64,000 nt of DNA from Kitasatospora sp. NBC_01250. GTDB taxonomy: Bacteria > Actinomycetota > Actinomycetes > Streptomycetales > Streptomycetaceae. A model generated the notes under the pieces. That model made no database searches and was not told the DNA's origin. It saw only the letters and a program-made list of their open reading frames with translations. Every line of letters starts with the position of its first letter. Within the stretch, counting starts at the first letter, position 1. Below are positions 26,298 through 34,418 of this stretch, one piece after another. The stretch spans positions 2,480,001 through 2,544,000 of the forward strand of contig NZ_CP108476.1 in NCBI RefSeq assembly GCF_036226465.1. Direction: 5' to 3'. Position numbers and translations under genes: made by a program.

Positions 26298-26983
26298 GAG
26301 GCCACCCGCCCCAGCGAGAACCCCGAGACCTTGCCGTCCCGCACCACGACCTCGCGGTCCGCGCAGGCCGCCACCCGGGGCTCGTGGGTCACGATGACCA
26401 CGGTGGTGCCCTGCTCCCGGGCGGAGGTGACCAGCAGCTCCATCACCTGCTCGCCGGTGAGCGAGTCCAGCGACCCGGTCGGCTCGTCGGCGAAGAGCAC
26501 GTCCGGCTTGGCCACCAGGCCCCGGGCCAGCGCGACGCGCTGGGCCTGACCGCCCGACAGCTCCCCCGACCTGCGCCCCTGAAGACCCTCCAGCCCGAGT
26601 CGCTCGAACCAGCCGCGCGCCTCGGCCAGCGCCGCGGACCGACGCGCGCCACCGAGCAGCAGCGGCAGCGCCACGTTCTCCTCGGCGGTCAACTCCGGCA
26701 CTAACTGGCCGAACTGGAAGACGAACCCGAACCGGTCGCGCCGCAGCTCGCTGCGCTCGGTCTCGCGCAGCTGGTCCACCCGCCGGCCGTCGAAGACGAT
26801 CTCCCCGCTGTCGGGGGTCAGGATGCCCGCCAGGCAGTGCAGCAGCGTCGACTTGCCCGACCCGCTCGGCCCCATGATGGCCAGGATCTCCCCCCGCGCC
26901 ACCCCCAGGTTCGCCCCGCGCAGCGCGGGCGTCCGACCGAACGAGAGCACCGCCTCGCGCGCCTCGACCAGGAACTCGCTCAT
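26294..26983 (-). CDS. ABC exporter ATP-binding protein (MacB/LolD-like)
   Basis: This 229-residue ATPase has Walker A (GPSGSGKST), a Q-loop in VFQFGQLVPELTAEENVALPL, LSGGQAQRVALARGLV, LFADEPTGSLDS and the switch IVTHEPRVAACADR. These are diagnostic of the LolD/MacB-type group that pairs with FtsX permeases. Leucine 94, in the Q-loop, is encoded by TTA (complement of 26702-26704), one of only two such codons noticed in the window. Expression would therefore depend on the bldA tRNA in Streptomyces. It overlaps its neighbours by four bases on each side. Confidence 0.92.
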   Translation of the reverse strand: MSEFLVEAREAVLSFGRTPALRGANLGVARGEILAIMGPSGSGKSTLLHCLAGILTPDSGEIVFDGRRVDQLRETERSELRRDRFGFVFQFGQLVPELTAEENVALPLLLGGARRSAALAEARGWFERLGLEGLQGRRSGELSGGQAQRVALARGLVAKPDVLFADEPTGSLDSLTGEQVMELLVTSAREQGTTVVIVTHEPRVAACADREVVVRDGKVSGFSLGRVAS

Positions 26984-27504
26984 CCGAGCACCTCCGCCTT
27001 GAGCGCGCCGAGCCGGGCCGAGGTGATCTCGATCCAGCGCAGGTCGGCCTCCAGGTGGAACATCCCGTGGTCGGCGAGGAGCTTGTCGACCAGCGGACCG
27101 GTGCGCTTGATCTCCATCAGCTCCCGCATCCGCTGCACGTGTGCCGCCCGCTGCACGTCGAGGTACGCCTCCGCGTCGCGCCCCAGCATCAGCGCCAGCA
27201 CCACCTTGGTGAACAGCACCGTCTGCAGGTGCGGTTCGGCCTCGATCGGCTCGGCGAGCCAGCTCTGCAACTCGGTGGCCCCCTTGTCGGTGATCACGTA
27301 CCGCTTGCGGTCCGGCCCCGCCCCCGGCTCCGCCGGCCCCACCACCACCTTCCCGTCCCGGGCCAACCGCCCGAGCGTGGAGTACACCTGACCGATCAGC
27401 AGCGGCTTGCCCCGCCCGAAGTACGTGTCGTAGTCGCGCTTGAGGTCATACCCATGGCTCGGCTCCCGTTCCAGCAGCCCGAGCAGTGCGAGAGGAACTG
27501 TCAT
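26980..27504 (-). CDS. PadR-family transcriptional regulator
   Basis: This 174-residue PadR protein has the winged HTH at residues 1-80 (PLALLGLLEREPSHGYDLKRDYDTYFGRGKPLLIGQVYSTLGRLARDGKV) and a C-terminal dimerising helix (AYLDVQRAAHVQRMRELMEIKR). PadR repressors often control the ABC exporter encoded with them. The ATG at 27504 is at or near the 5' end of the transcript predicted from the promoter just upstream, so translation is probably leaderless. GTGT-N2-ACAC repeats within that promoter are the likely operator. Confidence 0.9.
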   Translation of the reverse strand: MTVPLALLGLLEREPSHGYDLKRDYDTYFGRGKPLLIGQVYSTLGRLARDGKVVVGPAEPGAGPDRKRYVITDKGATELQSWLAEPIEAEPHLQTVLFTKVVLALMLGRDAEAYLDVQRAAHVQRMRELMEIKRTGPLVDKLLADHGMFHLEADLRWIEITSARLGALKAEVLG

Positions 27505-27510
27505 AACCGA

Positions 27511-27541
27511 GTGTCTACACTGAGTGTGTACACCGCGTCAA
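27511..27541 (-). promoter_or_regulatory. padR promoter with paired operator repeats
   Basis: Reading leftward, -35 TTGACG (27536-27541) and -10 TAGACA (27512-27517) are 18 bases apart, and the padR ATG lies seven bases beyond the -10. Two palindromes GTGT-N2-ACAC (27511-27520 and 27524-27533) cover the -10 and the spacer. This fits direct repression by PadR and a leaderless message. Confidence 0.65.
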
Positions 27542-27701
27542 TCGACTCCGCCGCTGCCTGCCGGCCCTCCTGATCGTGTGTCATGTCGTGACGCGGCCTG
27601 GAAAGGCGATCGGACACCTGGAATGAATCGGCACAGGGCCGGGTTCTCCTGGCGCGCCGGTGATCACGGCCGGCGGCTACGGACGACCTTTGGGGGATTT
27701 C

Positions 27702-28856
27702 ATGGCGCAGGGAGCAGGAGAGGTCCACGGGACGGTGGCCGAGGGGTTCGAGGCGGTGCGGGCGGAGTTCGCGGCGTTCGTGGGCGCCGAGCCCGTCGAT
27801 CCGGGCGCGCAGCTGGCCGCCTATCAGGACGGTCGCCTGGTGGTCGACTTGTGGGCGGGCGAGGTCACCGGCGATTCGCTCAGCGGTGTCTTCTCGGTGA
27901 CCAAGGGCGCCGCGTACCTGGTCACGGCCCTGCTGGTGGAGGAGGGCCTGCTCGAACTCGACCGCACGGTAGCGGACTACTGGCCGGAGTTCGCGGCCCA
28001 CGGCAAGGGCGCGGTGACGCTGCGCCAGCTGCTCTCGCACCGCTCCGGGGTGATCGGCGCGGACGACGGCTTCGCCGCCGAGGAGCTGGCCGACGACCGG
28101 ATCATCGCCGAGCGACTGGCCGGGCAGCGCCCGTTCTGGCAGCCGGGCACGGCCCACGGCTACCACGCGCTGGCGATCGGCGCGCTGGTCGGCGAGGTGG
28201 TACGGCGGGTGACGGGCAGCAGCGTCCAGGAGCTCTACGAGGAGCGGGTCCGGGCCCCGTACGGTCTCGACTTCTACCTCGGCCTGCCGGAGTCGGAGCG
28301 GCACCGCCACCGCGACGTGCTGCCCATGCTGCCGACCGCCGAGCAGCAGGCCACCATGGCCGCCAGTGCCCACCCCGGGCGCTACAACCGCCTGGCGATC
28401 GCCTTCAACACCAGCGCCGACCCCGCCTTCGACCTGGTCGCCTTCGTCAACTCGCGCACCGCGCTGGCCAAGAGCCCGGCCTCGGTCGGCGGCGTCGGCA
28501 ACGCGCGCGGCATCGCCGGGATGTACGCGGCGATGCTCGGCGGCTTCAACGGCCGCGGCCCGCTGCTCAAGGCGGACACGGTGCGCGACTTCGCCCGGCC
28601 CCAGTCGGTCGGGGAGGATCTGGTGGCGGGCGGTTCGGCGAGCTACGCCCTCGGCTTCCAGGCGCTGGGCCTGGAGTACCCGGCGCTGGGCGCGGACACC
28701 TTCGGCCACGCCGGCGCGGCCGGCGCCCTCGCCTTCGGCGACCCGCGCACCGGCCTGGCCTACGGCTACACCCGCCGCCGCTTCGCCTTCCCGGGCGGCC
28801 CCGCGCCGGAGAACGAGCGGCTGGCCCGCGCCGTCTACCAGGCCGCGATCGCCTGA
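27702..28856 (+). CDS. serine hydrolase of the beta-lactamase / esterase EstB family
   Basis: This 384-residue class C-like serine hydrolase has the SxxK nucleophile motif (SVTK at residues 65-68), the second-motif tyrosine region (PGTAHGYHALAIGALVGEVV) and a late HAGAAGALAFGDPRTGLAYGY. No signal peptide is visible, so it is probably a cytoplasmic esterase or peptidase rather than a secreted beta-lactamase. The ATG at 27702 has GGGGGA at 27692. It stands alone between the divergent padR operon and a convergent anti-sigma-like gene. Confidence 0.85.
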   Translation: MAQGAGEVHGTVAEGFEAVRAEFAAFVGAEPVDPGAQLAAYQDGRLVVDLWAGEVTGDSLSGVFSVTKGAAYLVTALLVEEGLLELDRTVADYWPEFAAHGKGAVTLRQLLSHRSGVIGADDGFAAEELADDRIIAERLAGQRPFWQPGTAHGYHALAIGALVGEVVRRVTGSSVQELYEERVRAPYGLDFYLGLPESERHRHRDVLPMLPTAEQQATMAASAHPGRYNRLAIAFNTSADPAFDLVAFVNSRTALAKSPASVGGVGNARGIAGMYAAMLGGFNGRGPLLKADTVRDFARPQSVGEDLVAGGSASYALGFQALGLEYPALGADTFGHAGAAGALAFGDPRTGLAYGYTRRRFAFPGGPAPENERLARAVYQAAIA

Positions 28857-28875
28857 CGGTCGGCGTGACGGCCGC

Positions 28876-30099
28876 TCAGTGCTGCTGCCAGCTCGGGTCC
28901 GTGGCGAGGGCCGTGAGCTGGTCGACGGTCAGCACGGGTGCGCCGCCCTGGATGTCGTAGCCGTTGCTGCCGTTGCTCTCGGCGATGCTGACCCCGGTGC
29001 CGTCCGGCAGCATGGCCTCGACCGTCCAGACGGTGGCGGGGCCGCCGCTGCCGGTGGTGTCGACGGCCGTCGAGGTGATCACGCTGCTGCCGCCGTTCAC
29101 CGCGCGGGTCAGCTGCTGGCCGGCCCGGACGCTGCCCTCGAAGGCGCCCCGGGGATCGCCGGCCCCCCGGTCCAGCTGTGGATCGACCGTGATCACCAGC
29201 ACGCTGCTGCGCCCGGCGGCGGTCACCGTCAGATGCCCCTCGCCGGCGGTGGTCTGCGGTGTCCCGCCGTTGTCGTGCTGCACACCGGCGGGCAGCAGCC
29301 GGTCGGCGGTCGCCAGGACGTCGGCGGGCCGCGGAGCCTTCGGCGCGGGCGTTCCGGTCGTCGGGGCGGTGACCGGACGGGCCGCGGCGATCAGCCCGTC
29401 CCAGGAGCTGCTGGTCACCACCGCGGTCAACTGCTCGGCGGAGAGCGCGGGATCGGCCCGGGTCACCGGGGCGGCCACCGTACGGGAGTTGTACTCGTCG
29501 AGCCGCACCTGCCGCCCGTCGATGCCGGTGTACACCGCGCTCCACTTTTTGACCGGGTTGCTGGAGGTCGGGGCCGACCTGTCGACGACCAGGATCGACC
29601 CGTCCGGCCGGACGGTCCGGGTGCAGCCCTCGGTGGGCACCATGAACGGGTCCGGGCACTGGGTGCCCTCGGTGTCCTCGCCGAGCGGCACGGCGACCGT
29701 CGCGGTGGACAGTTGCAGCAGCGTGGCGCCGTGGCCGTCGTCGAAGACGAGCCTCGCCGTCGGGCCCGGGCCGGTCACCTGGTCCGGGCTGCTCCGCTCG
29801 CTGGTCTGCCCCGGCGGGAGCAGCGGCACGAGGGTGGCGAGCGCGGACCGCGGCCCCGGAGAGGCGGTGGTCTGCCGGCTCGCCGGTGCCACCCGGTCGT
29901 CACCGGGCCGCAGCTGGCCGGCGACCAGGCCGACCACGGTCAGCACGGCCGCACCGCCGGCCACGGCGGCGGCCCGGCGCCGGGCGACCCGGCGGCGACC
30001 GCGCCGCTCACCGCCGTCGGCCAGCAGCTCGCCGGGGGTGTCGGGGGCGAGGTCGGCGGCCTCACGCAGGAGTTCGGTGATGGAGTCCTCAAGGGGCAT
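28876..30099 (-). CDS. membrane-anchored probable anti-sigma factor / sigma-linked exoprotein
   Basis: This 407-residue protein has a short cytoplasmic N-terminus (MPLEDSITELLREAADLAPDTPGELL), an Arg-rich stop-transfer segment, one transmembrane helix (AAAVAGGAAVLTVVGLVAG) and a long extracytoplasmic Ser/Thr/Pro-rich region. Two similar modules recur there (LSAEQLTAVVTSSSWDGL and LTVDQLTALATDPSWQQH). It lies 42 bases after a SigE-family sigma gene on the same strand. This is the usual position of an anti-sigma or cognate signalling partner, although no classical zinc anti-sigma motif is present. Function inferred from position and topology. Confidence 0.6.
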   Translation of the reverse strand: MPLEDSITELLREAADLAPDTPGELLADGGERRGRRRVARRRAAAVAGGAAVLTVVGLVAGQLRPGDDRVAPASRQTTASPGPRSALATLVPLLPPGQTSERSSPDQVTGPGPTARLVFDDGHGATLLQLSTATVAVPLGEDTEGTQCPDPFMVPTEGCTRTVRPDGSILVVDRSAPTSSNPVKKWSAVYTGIDGRQVRLDEYNSRTVAAPVTRADPALSAEQLTAVVTSSSWDGLIAAARPVTAPTTGTPAPKAPRPADVLATADRLLPAGVQHDNGGTPQTTAGEGHLTVTAAGRSSVLVITVDPQLDRGAGDPRGAFEGSVRAGQQLTRAVNGGSSVITSTAVDTTGSGGPATVWTVEAMLPDGTGVSIAESNGSNGYDIQGGAPVLTVDQLTALATDPSWQQH

Positions 30100-30141
30100 G
30101 GCGGAGCCGGCCTTTCTGAATGACGTGACGGTCAGGTGAGG

Positions 30142-30678
30142 TCAGGGGTGGGGCAACTCGTCCAACTGGTCGCCGAGCACCGCGCGCAGCCGCTCCAGCG
30201 CCCGGCTGCTGCGGGAGCGCACCCCGCTGGCGCTGAGCCGCAGGACCGCGGCGGTCTCCTCGACACTGCGGTCCTCCCAGAACCGCAGCACCAGCACGGC
30301 ACGGTCCTGCACCGGCAGCTGCCCGAGCGCGCGGAGCATGGTGACCCGCAGCGCCGGATCCGGGTCACTGACGGCCGTCTCCGCCGTCTCCGGGAACCGA
30401 TCGGTGACCTGCTCGGTGCTCGCCCGCCGCCGGCGGTGCGAGAGGAAGGTGTGGAACAGCACCGTCTGCGCATAGCCCGCCGGATTCTCCAGCCGGGATA
30501 TCCTGCGCCACTTCCCGTAGATCCGCCCCAACGCCTCCTGCGCGAGGTCCTCGGCGAGATGCGCATCACCACCGGTCAGCAGATACGCCGTGCGCACCAG
30601 CCGTCGCCCCATCGCGGCGGCGAACGCCCGGAATTCCAGCGGCTCCGGCGATCCGGAACCCGTCGTTGTGCGGTCCAT
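30142..30678 (-). CDS. SigE-family ECF RNA polymerase sigma factor
   Basis: This 178-residue ECF sigma factor has region 2 (FAAAMGRRLVRTAYLLTGGDAHLAEDLAQEALGRIYGKWRRI) and region 4 (LGQLPVQDRAVLVLRFWEDRSVEETAAVLRLSASGVRSRSSRALERLRAVL), matching the short SigE-like group common in streptomycetes. The ATG at 30678 is the natural start. It precedes the membrane protein at 28876-30099, which it may be paired with. No autoregulatory promoter motif was identified upstream. Confidence 0.9.
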   Translation of the reverse strand: MDRTTTGSGSPEPLEFRAFAAAMGRRLVRTAYLLTGGDAHLAEDLAQEALGRIYGKWRRISRLENPAGYAQTVLFHTFLSHRRRRASTEQVTDRFPETAETAVSDPDPALRVTMLRALGQLPVQDRAVLVLRFWEDRSVEETAAVLRLSASGVRSRSSRALERLRAVLGDQLDELPHP

Positions 30679-30719
30679 ACCCGTTCAACGCGCTGACCCC
30701 GCCCCCGCGTCCCAGGCCC

Positions 30720-31679
30720 TCAGCCGAGCTGCGAGGCAGCCATCGGCCGGGCGCGTTCGAGGAGGTCCCGAGCGCGTGGATTCCGGGCGTGCGGTCTGAT
30801 GGCGGCCAGCATCGCTCGGAACCGGTCGTCGGCCCGGCCGGACTGGACATGCGGGTAGTCGTCGAGTGCGAGGTGCCAGGTCTGGACAGCCTCCTCCAGC
30901 AGTCCGGCCTGACCTTCTCGGACTGCTCCAGCGCGCGATCGCGCCTTCGCGGTCGCCGAGTTCGTAGTTCACCTGGGCCACGTGGCAGGCGAGTGAGGCG
31001 GGGTCGTAGGAGCCGTGGGCCTTCGCCTTGGACTCGGCCTGTTCCATCGCGGCCTCCGCCGCATGGAGCATCGTCAGCGCTCCTCGCCGGTCGCCGATCC
31101 GGGCGAGCGCGTGTGCCTGTTGTCCGGCGAGGAACGCCCGCATCCTCGGGCCCGCCTCTGGTGAAGCGGCTGACGCGGCGTCGGCGTACCGCAGGGCGGC
31201 CTGGCCGTGGCCGAGTTCGACGGCCTGCACGCTCATCCCCCGAAGGACGGTGCAGTAGGTCAGGTGGTCGCCGGCGGCGCCGGCCAGTTCCAGCGCCTTC
31301 GTGAGTAGTTCTGGCCGAGCATGTCCAAGCGCTCGTCGACGGCCATGTAGCCGGTCAGGTACAGGTGGTCCGCGGCGGCGGACAGCACGGCCTTGCGGAC
31401 GCCCTCCGAGGCGGTGGCCTGCAAGTGCGGGGCAATGTTGTTGACCATGAACGCGGCGGCCAGCGGCCGGGCGGTCCGCCCGCCGAACTGGTCGTCCATC
31501 TCGCTGATGCGCTCGGTCATGGCCATCACCGCCTCGACCTCGGCCATGCCGATGCGGGTGTGCGGGTCGGTCCTGAGCCTGCCGAACCGTCCGACGACGT
31601 CCTGCCAGCCGGGGATGGTCAGGGCGACCGAGTACAGGCCCGCCCCGAGCACGCCCCTTCGCGATGGGTCCATGTCCAT
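30720..31679 (-). pseudogene. decayed TPR-type regulator (XRE-family C-terminal portion)
   Basis: Three frames must be joined to read one protein. MDMDPSRRGVLGAGLYSVAL to LDMLGQNY (31679 to about 31310) is followed, after a frameshift, by LLTKALELAGAAGDHLTYC to YELGDREGAIA (to about 30925). A further frame then gives LEEAVQTWHLALDDYPHVQ and a tail ending PMAASQLG and TGA at 30720. Between the last two an internal stretch is missing. The sequence matches the tetratricopeptide part of Streptomyces XRE-type regulators. The HTH region expected before MDMD is absent, with a TGA in frame five codons upstream. It is a clear pseudogene. Confidence 0.75.
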
Positions 31680-31835
31680 GCTCCCGAGGTCTCAGCGGGC
31701 CGAGGATCCTCCTGCTCACTCTGGCGGTCGTTGCTGCCCCCAGTCCAGCGGGCCCGCAGTCGGGGCCGCACCCGGTGGTCGGCTGGGGTGTCCACCTCGC
31801 CGACGATCAGCAGTTGAGATGCTGCGCGCGACGGC

Positions 31836-31856
31836 AAAGTCGACTCCGCCGACTTT
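31836..31856. terminator. hairpin downstream of the terpene-like gene
   Basis: AAAGTCG (31836-31842) and CGACTTT (31850-31856) enclose a seven-base loop, 64-84 bases after the stop of the terpene-synthase-like gene. The same core, in longer form, ends the NUDIX gene at 33771-33805. The two related hairpins flank the 2-kb block. No gene is visible in the rest of 31680-31919. Confidence 0.4.
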
Positions 31857-31919
31857 CGAGCCGGCGGCCGAGGGCGCGAAGCTCGAGGTGCGCCGCTTCA
31901 GGCTGGGTGGACGGCGCGC

Positions 31920-32816
31920 TCATCGCTGGGCCTGCGGGGCGGTGGGTGCGTAACGAGCACTGGTAGGAGTCCAGGTGGTCAGGGCGTGACCGAAGCGGTC
32001 CAGGGCTCGGGCGAACCGATGGGTGGCGTGGTCGAGTTCGTCATCACGGACGGCGCTGCACAGCCACCAGAAGCGGCGCTCCTCGGCGTCGAGCAGCGCC
32101 CGCACGTGCTCGTGGGCTTGGGTCGCCCGCAGCCCTTGGGCGCTACTCAGGGCGTCGACGGCAGTGAAGGTGTCCGTGTCGTCGGCGGCGAGATCGTTGG
32201 CCAGGCACCCGATCATCGAGAAGCTGCGCAACAACGACTGCACCAGCGCGTCGTTCCAGTCGGGCGTGACGCACCGTTCGGCCAGCTCGCACCACATTGC
32301 GGCCAGCAGCATCCCGCCGTCGGCGGGCCGGATCGTCAGGTACTGGCGCAGGGTGGGCGTGCGGTGCGACTGTACGAAGTCGAGCAGCTTGCCGCAGGCC
32401 GCGTGCACCCACTCCTCAAGGTGCGTCAGATACCGCTGCCGCCACTGGACGGGCATCATCACCCGGGTGTCCGCCACGAGATCGGCCAGCGCGTGCACAG
32501 CAGGATGATCGCCGGGCCCGGGTCGCACGCTGCCGCCGGCGACCAGCACGAGCGACAGGGCGAACTCCCCCACCGCCTGCCGTGACTCGCCCAGCAGCTC
32601 CCTGTCGAAGGCATCGTCAACGAGCCACGTCCACAACGCCCAGCGAGTGGCGAGGTCCAGCTCACCCCCGGACGCGGTCGGCCACCCGGCCAGACACAGA
32701 TCCACGTACCCGTGCGCGAGGTAGGCGGCCGGGTCGGGGTGGAGACCGTACTGCGTGAGGAACGTGGCGGCCGAGACGTACAGCTCGGTATGGCGGGAAT
32801 CCATTACACCGGCCAT
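31920..32816 (-). CDS. terpene-synthase-like protein (class I fold)
   Basis: This 298-residue helical protein is compatible with the class I terpene synthase family. The aspartate-rich motif is DDAFD (VDDAFDRELLGES), and the second metal motif is a degenerate NSE triad, NDLAADDTD, where Ser is Ala and Glu is Asp. It is short for a bacterial cyclase (usually 320-360 residues). Given the weak NSE it may act on a simple diphosphate or be non-catalytic. The ATG at 32816 overlaps the stop of a zinc-ribbon remnant (TGATG), mirroring the coupled arrangement at 6.68-7.5 kb. The NUDIX gene on the other strand nearby may be functionally related; that is inference. Confidence 0.65.
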   Translation of the reverse strand: MAGVMDSRHTELYVSAATFLTQYGLHPDPAAYLAHGYVDLCLAGWPTASGGELDLATRWALWTWLVDDAFDRELLGESRQAVGEFALSLVLVAGGSVRPGPGDHPAVHALADLVADTRVMMPVQWRQRYLTHLEEWVHAACGKLLDFVQSHRTPTLRQYLTIRPADGGMLLAAMWCELAERCVTPDWNDALVQSLLRSFSMIGCLANDLAADDTDTFTAVDALSSAQGLRATQAHEHVRALLDAEERRFWWLCSAVRDDELDHATHRFARALDRFGHALTTWTPTSARYAPTAPQAQR

Positions 32817-32920
32817 CAGCCCGCCACCTGCCGTCCGGCTCGGTACCGATGGAGGCATGGTGTGCAGAGTTGGTCACGTCTGTCCCGCAGTACGCCCGGC
32901 GCGACCCGCGTCGTCCTCAT
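32816..32920 (-). pseudogene. N-terminally truncated zinc-ribbon protein remnant
   Basis: Read leftward, RTTRVAPGVLRDRRDQLCTPC and the basic tail correspond to the C-terminal half of the intact zinc-ribbon protein at 6680-6862 (RTTRVADGVVRDDRVRRCTPC). The DNA shares the 16-base block GGACGACGCGGGTCGC. The first CxxC pair is missing because homology stops at about 32917-32920, exactly where the DUF5919 remnant begins on the other strand. The stop overlaps the ATG of the terpene-like gene. Confidence 0.7.
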
Positions 32921-32921
32921 C

Positions 32922-33300
32922 CGGCTGCCGAGTGCGGTTCCTCCTCGGTGACCCCGACAGCCCAGTCACGCTCGCTCGGGAGATCGAAGAGGGTGTGCCG
33001 ATCACGCTCGGGATGAGGATCGCGGTCACGGTCGGCGAGCTGCGGAAGCTCGGGTCCGTGCCCGGCCTCGAAGCGCGATACGAGACCGGGCACGTCAACT
33101 TCTCGGTATTTCGCTTCGACGATGACATGATCGCCACTCCGATCCTGGCTCGTCGGGTTGGACACGACTCCCCGATGTTCCACCTCCGCAGGCAGCAGTC
33201 GGACGGCCTGTTCGACCGATTCATGGAACACGTCGAGGAGTTGTGGGGTCGAGGGCGGAACATCTGGGAGAGGGGGGCAGCAGATCATGCCGAGGCGTGA
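32922..33300 (+). pseudogene. DUF5919-type regulator remnant (C-terminal half only)
   Basis: From GCRVRFLLGDP to VEELWGRGRN the translation lines up with the second half of the intact DUF5919 regulator at 61375-62124 (GCRVRFLLGDP ... AQELWGR), including VGHDSPMFHLRR against VGHDSPMMHLRR. The HTH and first half are missing. The break is at the same point where the zinc-ribbon remnant ends on the opposite strand. The end overlaps the NUDIX start by 14 bases, so the original pair was probably translationally coupled. Confidence 0.75.
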
Positions 33301-33754
33301 CTTCGAGGACGATCCGAACGCACCGAAGGCCAACTCGCTGGTGCCGGCAGCATCCGTGGTCGTCGTCGACAGTGATGGCCGGGTACTGCTGCAGCGGCGC
33401 GCGGACAACGGGATGTGGGCGCTACCCGGCGGCAAGATGGAACTGGGCGAGTCCCTAGGTGACTGCGGTGTGCGGGAAGCCCTGGAGGAGACCGGGATCC
33501 ACATCGAGATCACCGGGATCGTCGGGACCTACACCGACCCGGGCCACGTCTTCGCGTACGACGACGGCGAGGTGCGTCAGGAGTTTTCGATCTGCCTGCT
33601 CGGCCGCCCAGTCGGCGGTGAGCTGCGGATCTCGGACGAGTCGTCCGAGGTGGACTGGTTCACCCCGGACGAGGTGGACTGCCTGCCGATGGTTACGAGC
33701 ATCCGCAAGCGGGTGAACGACTGGCGGTGCGGCCGGTTCCCCGTCATCCGCTGA
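33287..33754 (+). CDS. NUDIX hydrolase
   Basis: This 155-residue protein has a canonical Nudix box (GGKMELGESLGDCGVREALEETGI) within a typical beta-alpha-beta domain (SVVVVDSDGRVLLQRRADNGMWALPGG). The ATG at 33287 has an AGGGGGG run upstream and lies inside the end of the truncated DUF5919 frame. DUF5919 regulators are often encoded just before NUDIX genes in Streptomyces. It shares the box layout with the NUDIX protein at 5264-5731 (RRADNG.W..PGG) but is otherwise clearly diverged. Loss of the upstream regulator probably changed its expression. Substrate unknown. Confidence 0.88.
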   Translation: MPRRDFEDDPNAPKANSLVPAASVVVVDSDGRVLLQRRADNGMWALPGGKMELGESLGDCGVREALEETGIHIEITGIVGTYTDPGHVFAYDDGEVRQEFSICLLGRPVGGELRISDESSEVDWFTPDEVDCLPMVTSIRKRVNDWRCGRFPVIR

Positions 33755-33770
33755 GTGGACGCAGCTCGCA

Positions 33771-33805
33771 CGCTGCCAAAGTCGAGACAGCCGACTTTGG
33801 CAGCG
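33771..33805 (+). terminator. hairpin terminator after the NUDIX gene
   Basis: Perfect 14-base arms, CGCTGCCAAAGTCG (33771-33784) and its complement (33792-33805), enclose a seven-base loop. It begins 17 bases after the NUDIX stop. The core AAAGTCG-N7-CGACTTT is also present at 31836-31856. Confidence 0.75.
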
Positions 33806-33972
33806 CCTCAGCGGTCACTCTTCGCCGCGCCAGCGGGCCAGCACCTGGGCGGCCTGCTCGCGAGGCGCGGAAAAGTACTCATCCCAACGGGAGTGGCGGC
33901 GTCGCTCCGACAGGCATGCGAAAGAGCGAGCAAGGTTCCTGCCGGATCTCTCGGACAGCGGCCTTGCTCGCA

Positions 33973-34277
33973 TTACCGGGAGGAGAGGGAGGCCCCGGTG
34001 ACGGTGCGGGTGGTGCCGTCGGTGAAGGCGAGGGTGGCCGTGTCGATGACGCCGGGCTTGGGTGCGTTGCCGGGCCACCAGGCGGTCCGGCGGCCGTTCT
34101 CGACGGTGACGTCGAAGGTGTGGCCGCCGTACCGAGCTGGTTGACGAATCCGCCGAGGGCCAGACCGCGCTGGGGGGCGGACTCGGGTACCAGGCCCCGC
34201 CGCACCAGCCAGGGCCGACGAGCCGTGTCGGCCTCGTCCAGAATGTCGTAGGGGGACGTGGTGCTGGTTCGACTCAC
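33973..34277 (-). pseudogene. frameshifted small hypothetical protein
   Basis: The frame from 34277 reads MSRTSTTSPYDILDEADTAR to LALGGFVNQLG, then goes out of phase near 34135. In the next frame the text continues sensibly as YGGHTFDVTVENGRRTAWW to RTVTGASLSSR, ending TAA at 33973. One indel explains this. The intact product would be about 100 residues, of unknown function. The 167 bases between this and the NUDIX terminator hold no convincing gene. Confidence 0.5.
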
Positions 34278-34418
34278 CGTACTCCTGCGTTGTCGATCAG
34301 GACTGAGCCGACTTTTCTACCACCTGGTAACCGGCCGCGGCCAGGCCGCGCCGGGCTGGTGATCACCGCTGCAAGTGGAAGGGGCGGCTCAGGACGCGCA
34401 GGTGGACTCCGGTGGGTT

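Noticed and set aside
33755..34144. A 129-codon frame on the plus strand after the NUDIX gene
   Set aside because: It crosses the terminator hairpin and opposes a frameshifted gene with better protein character.
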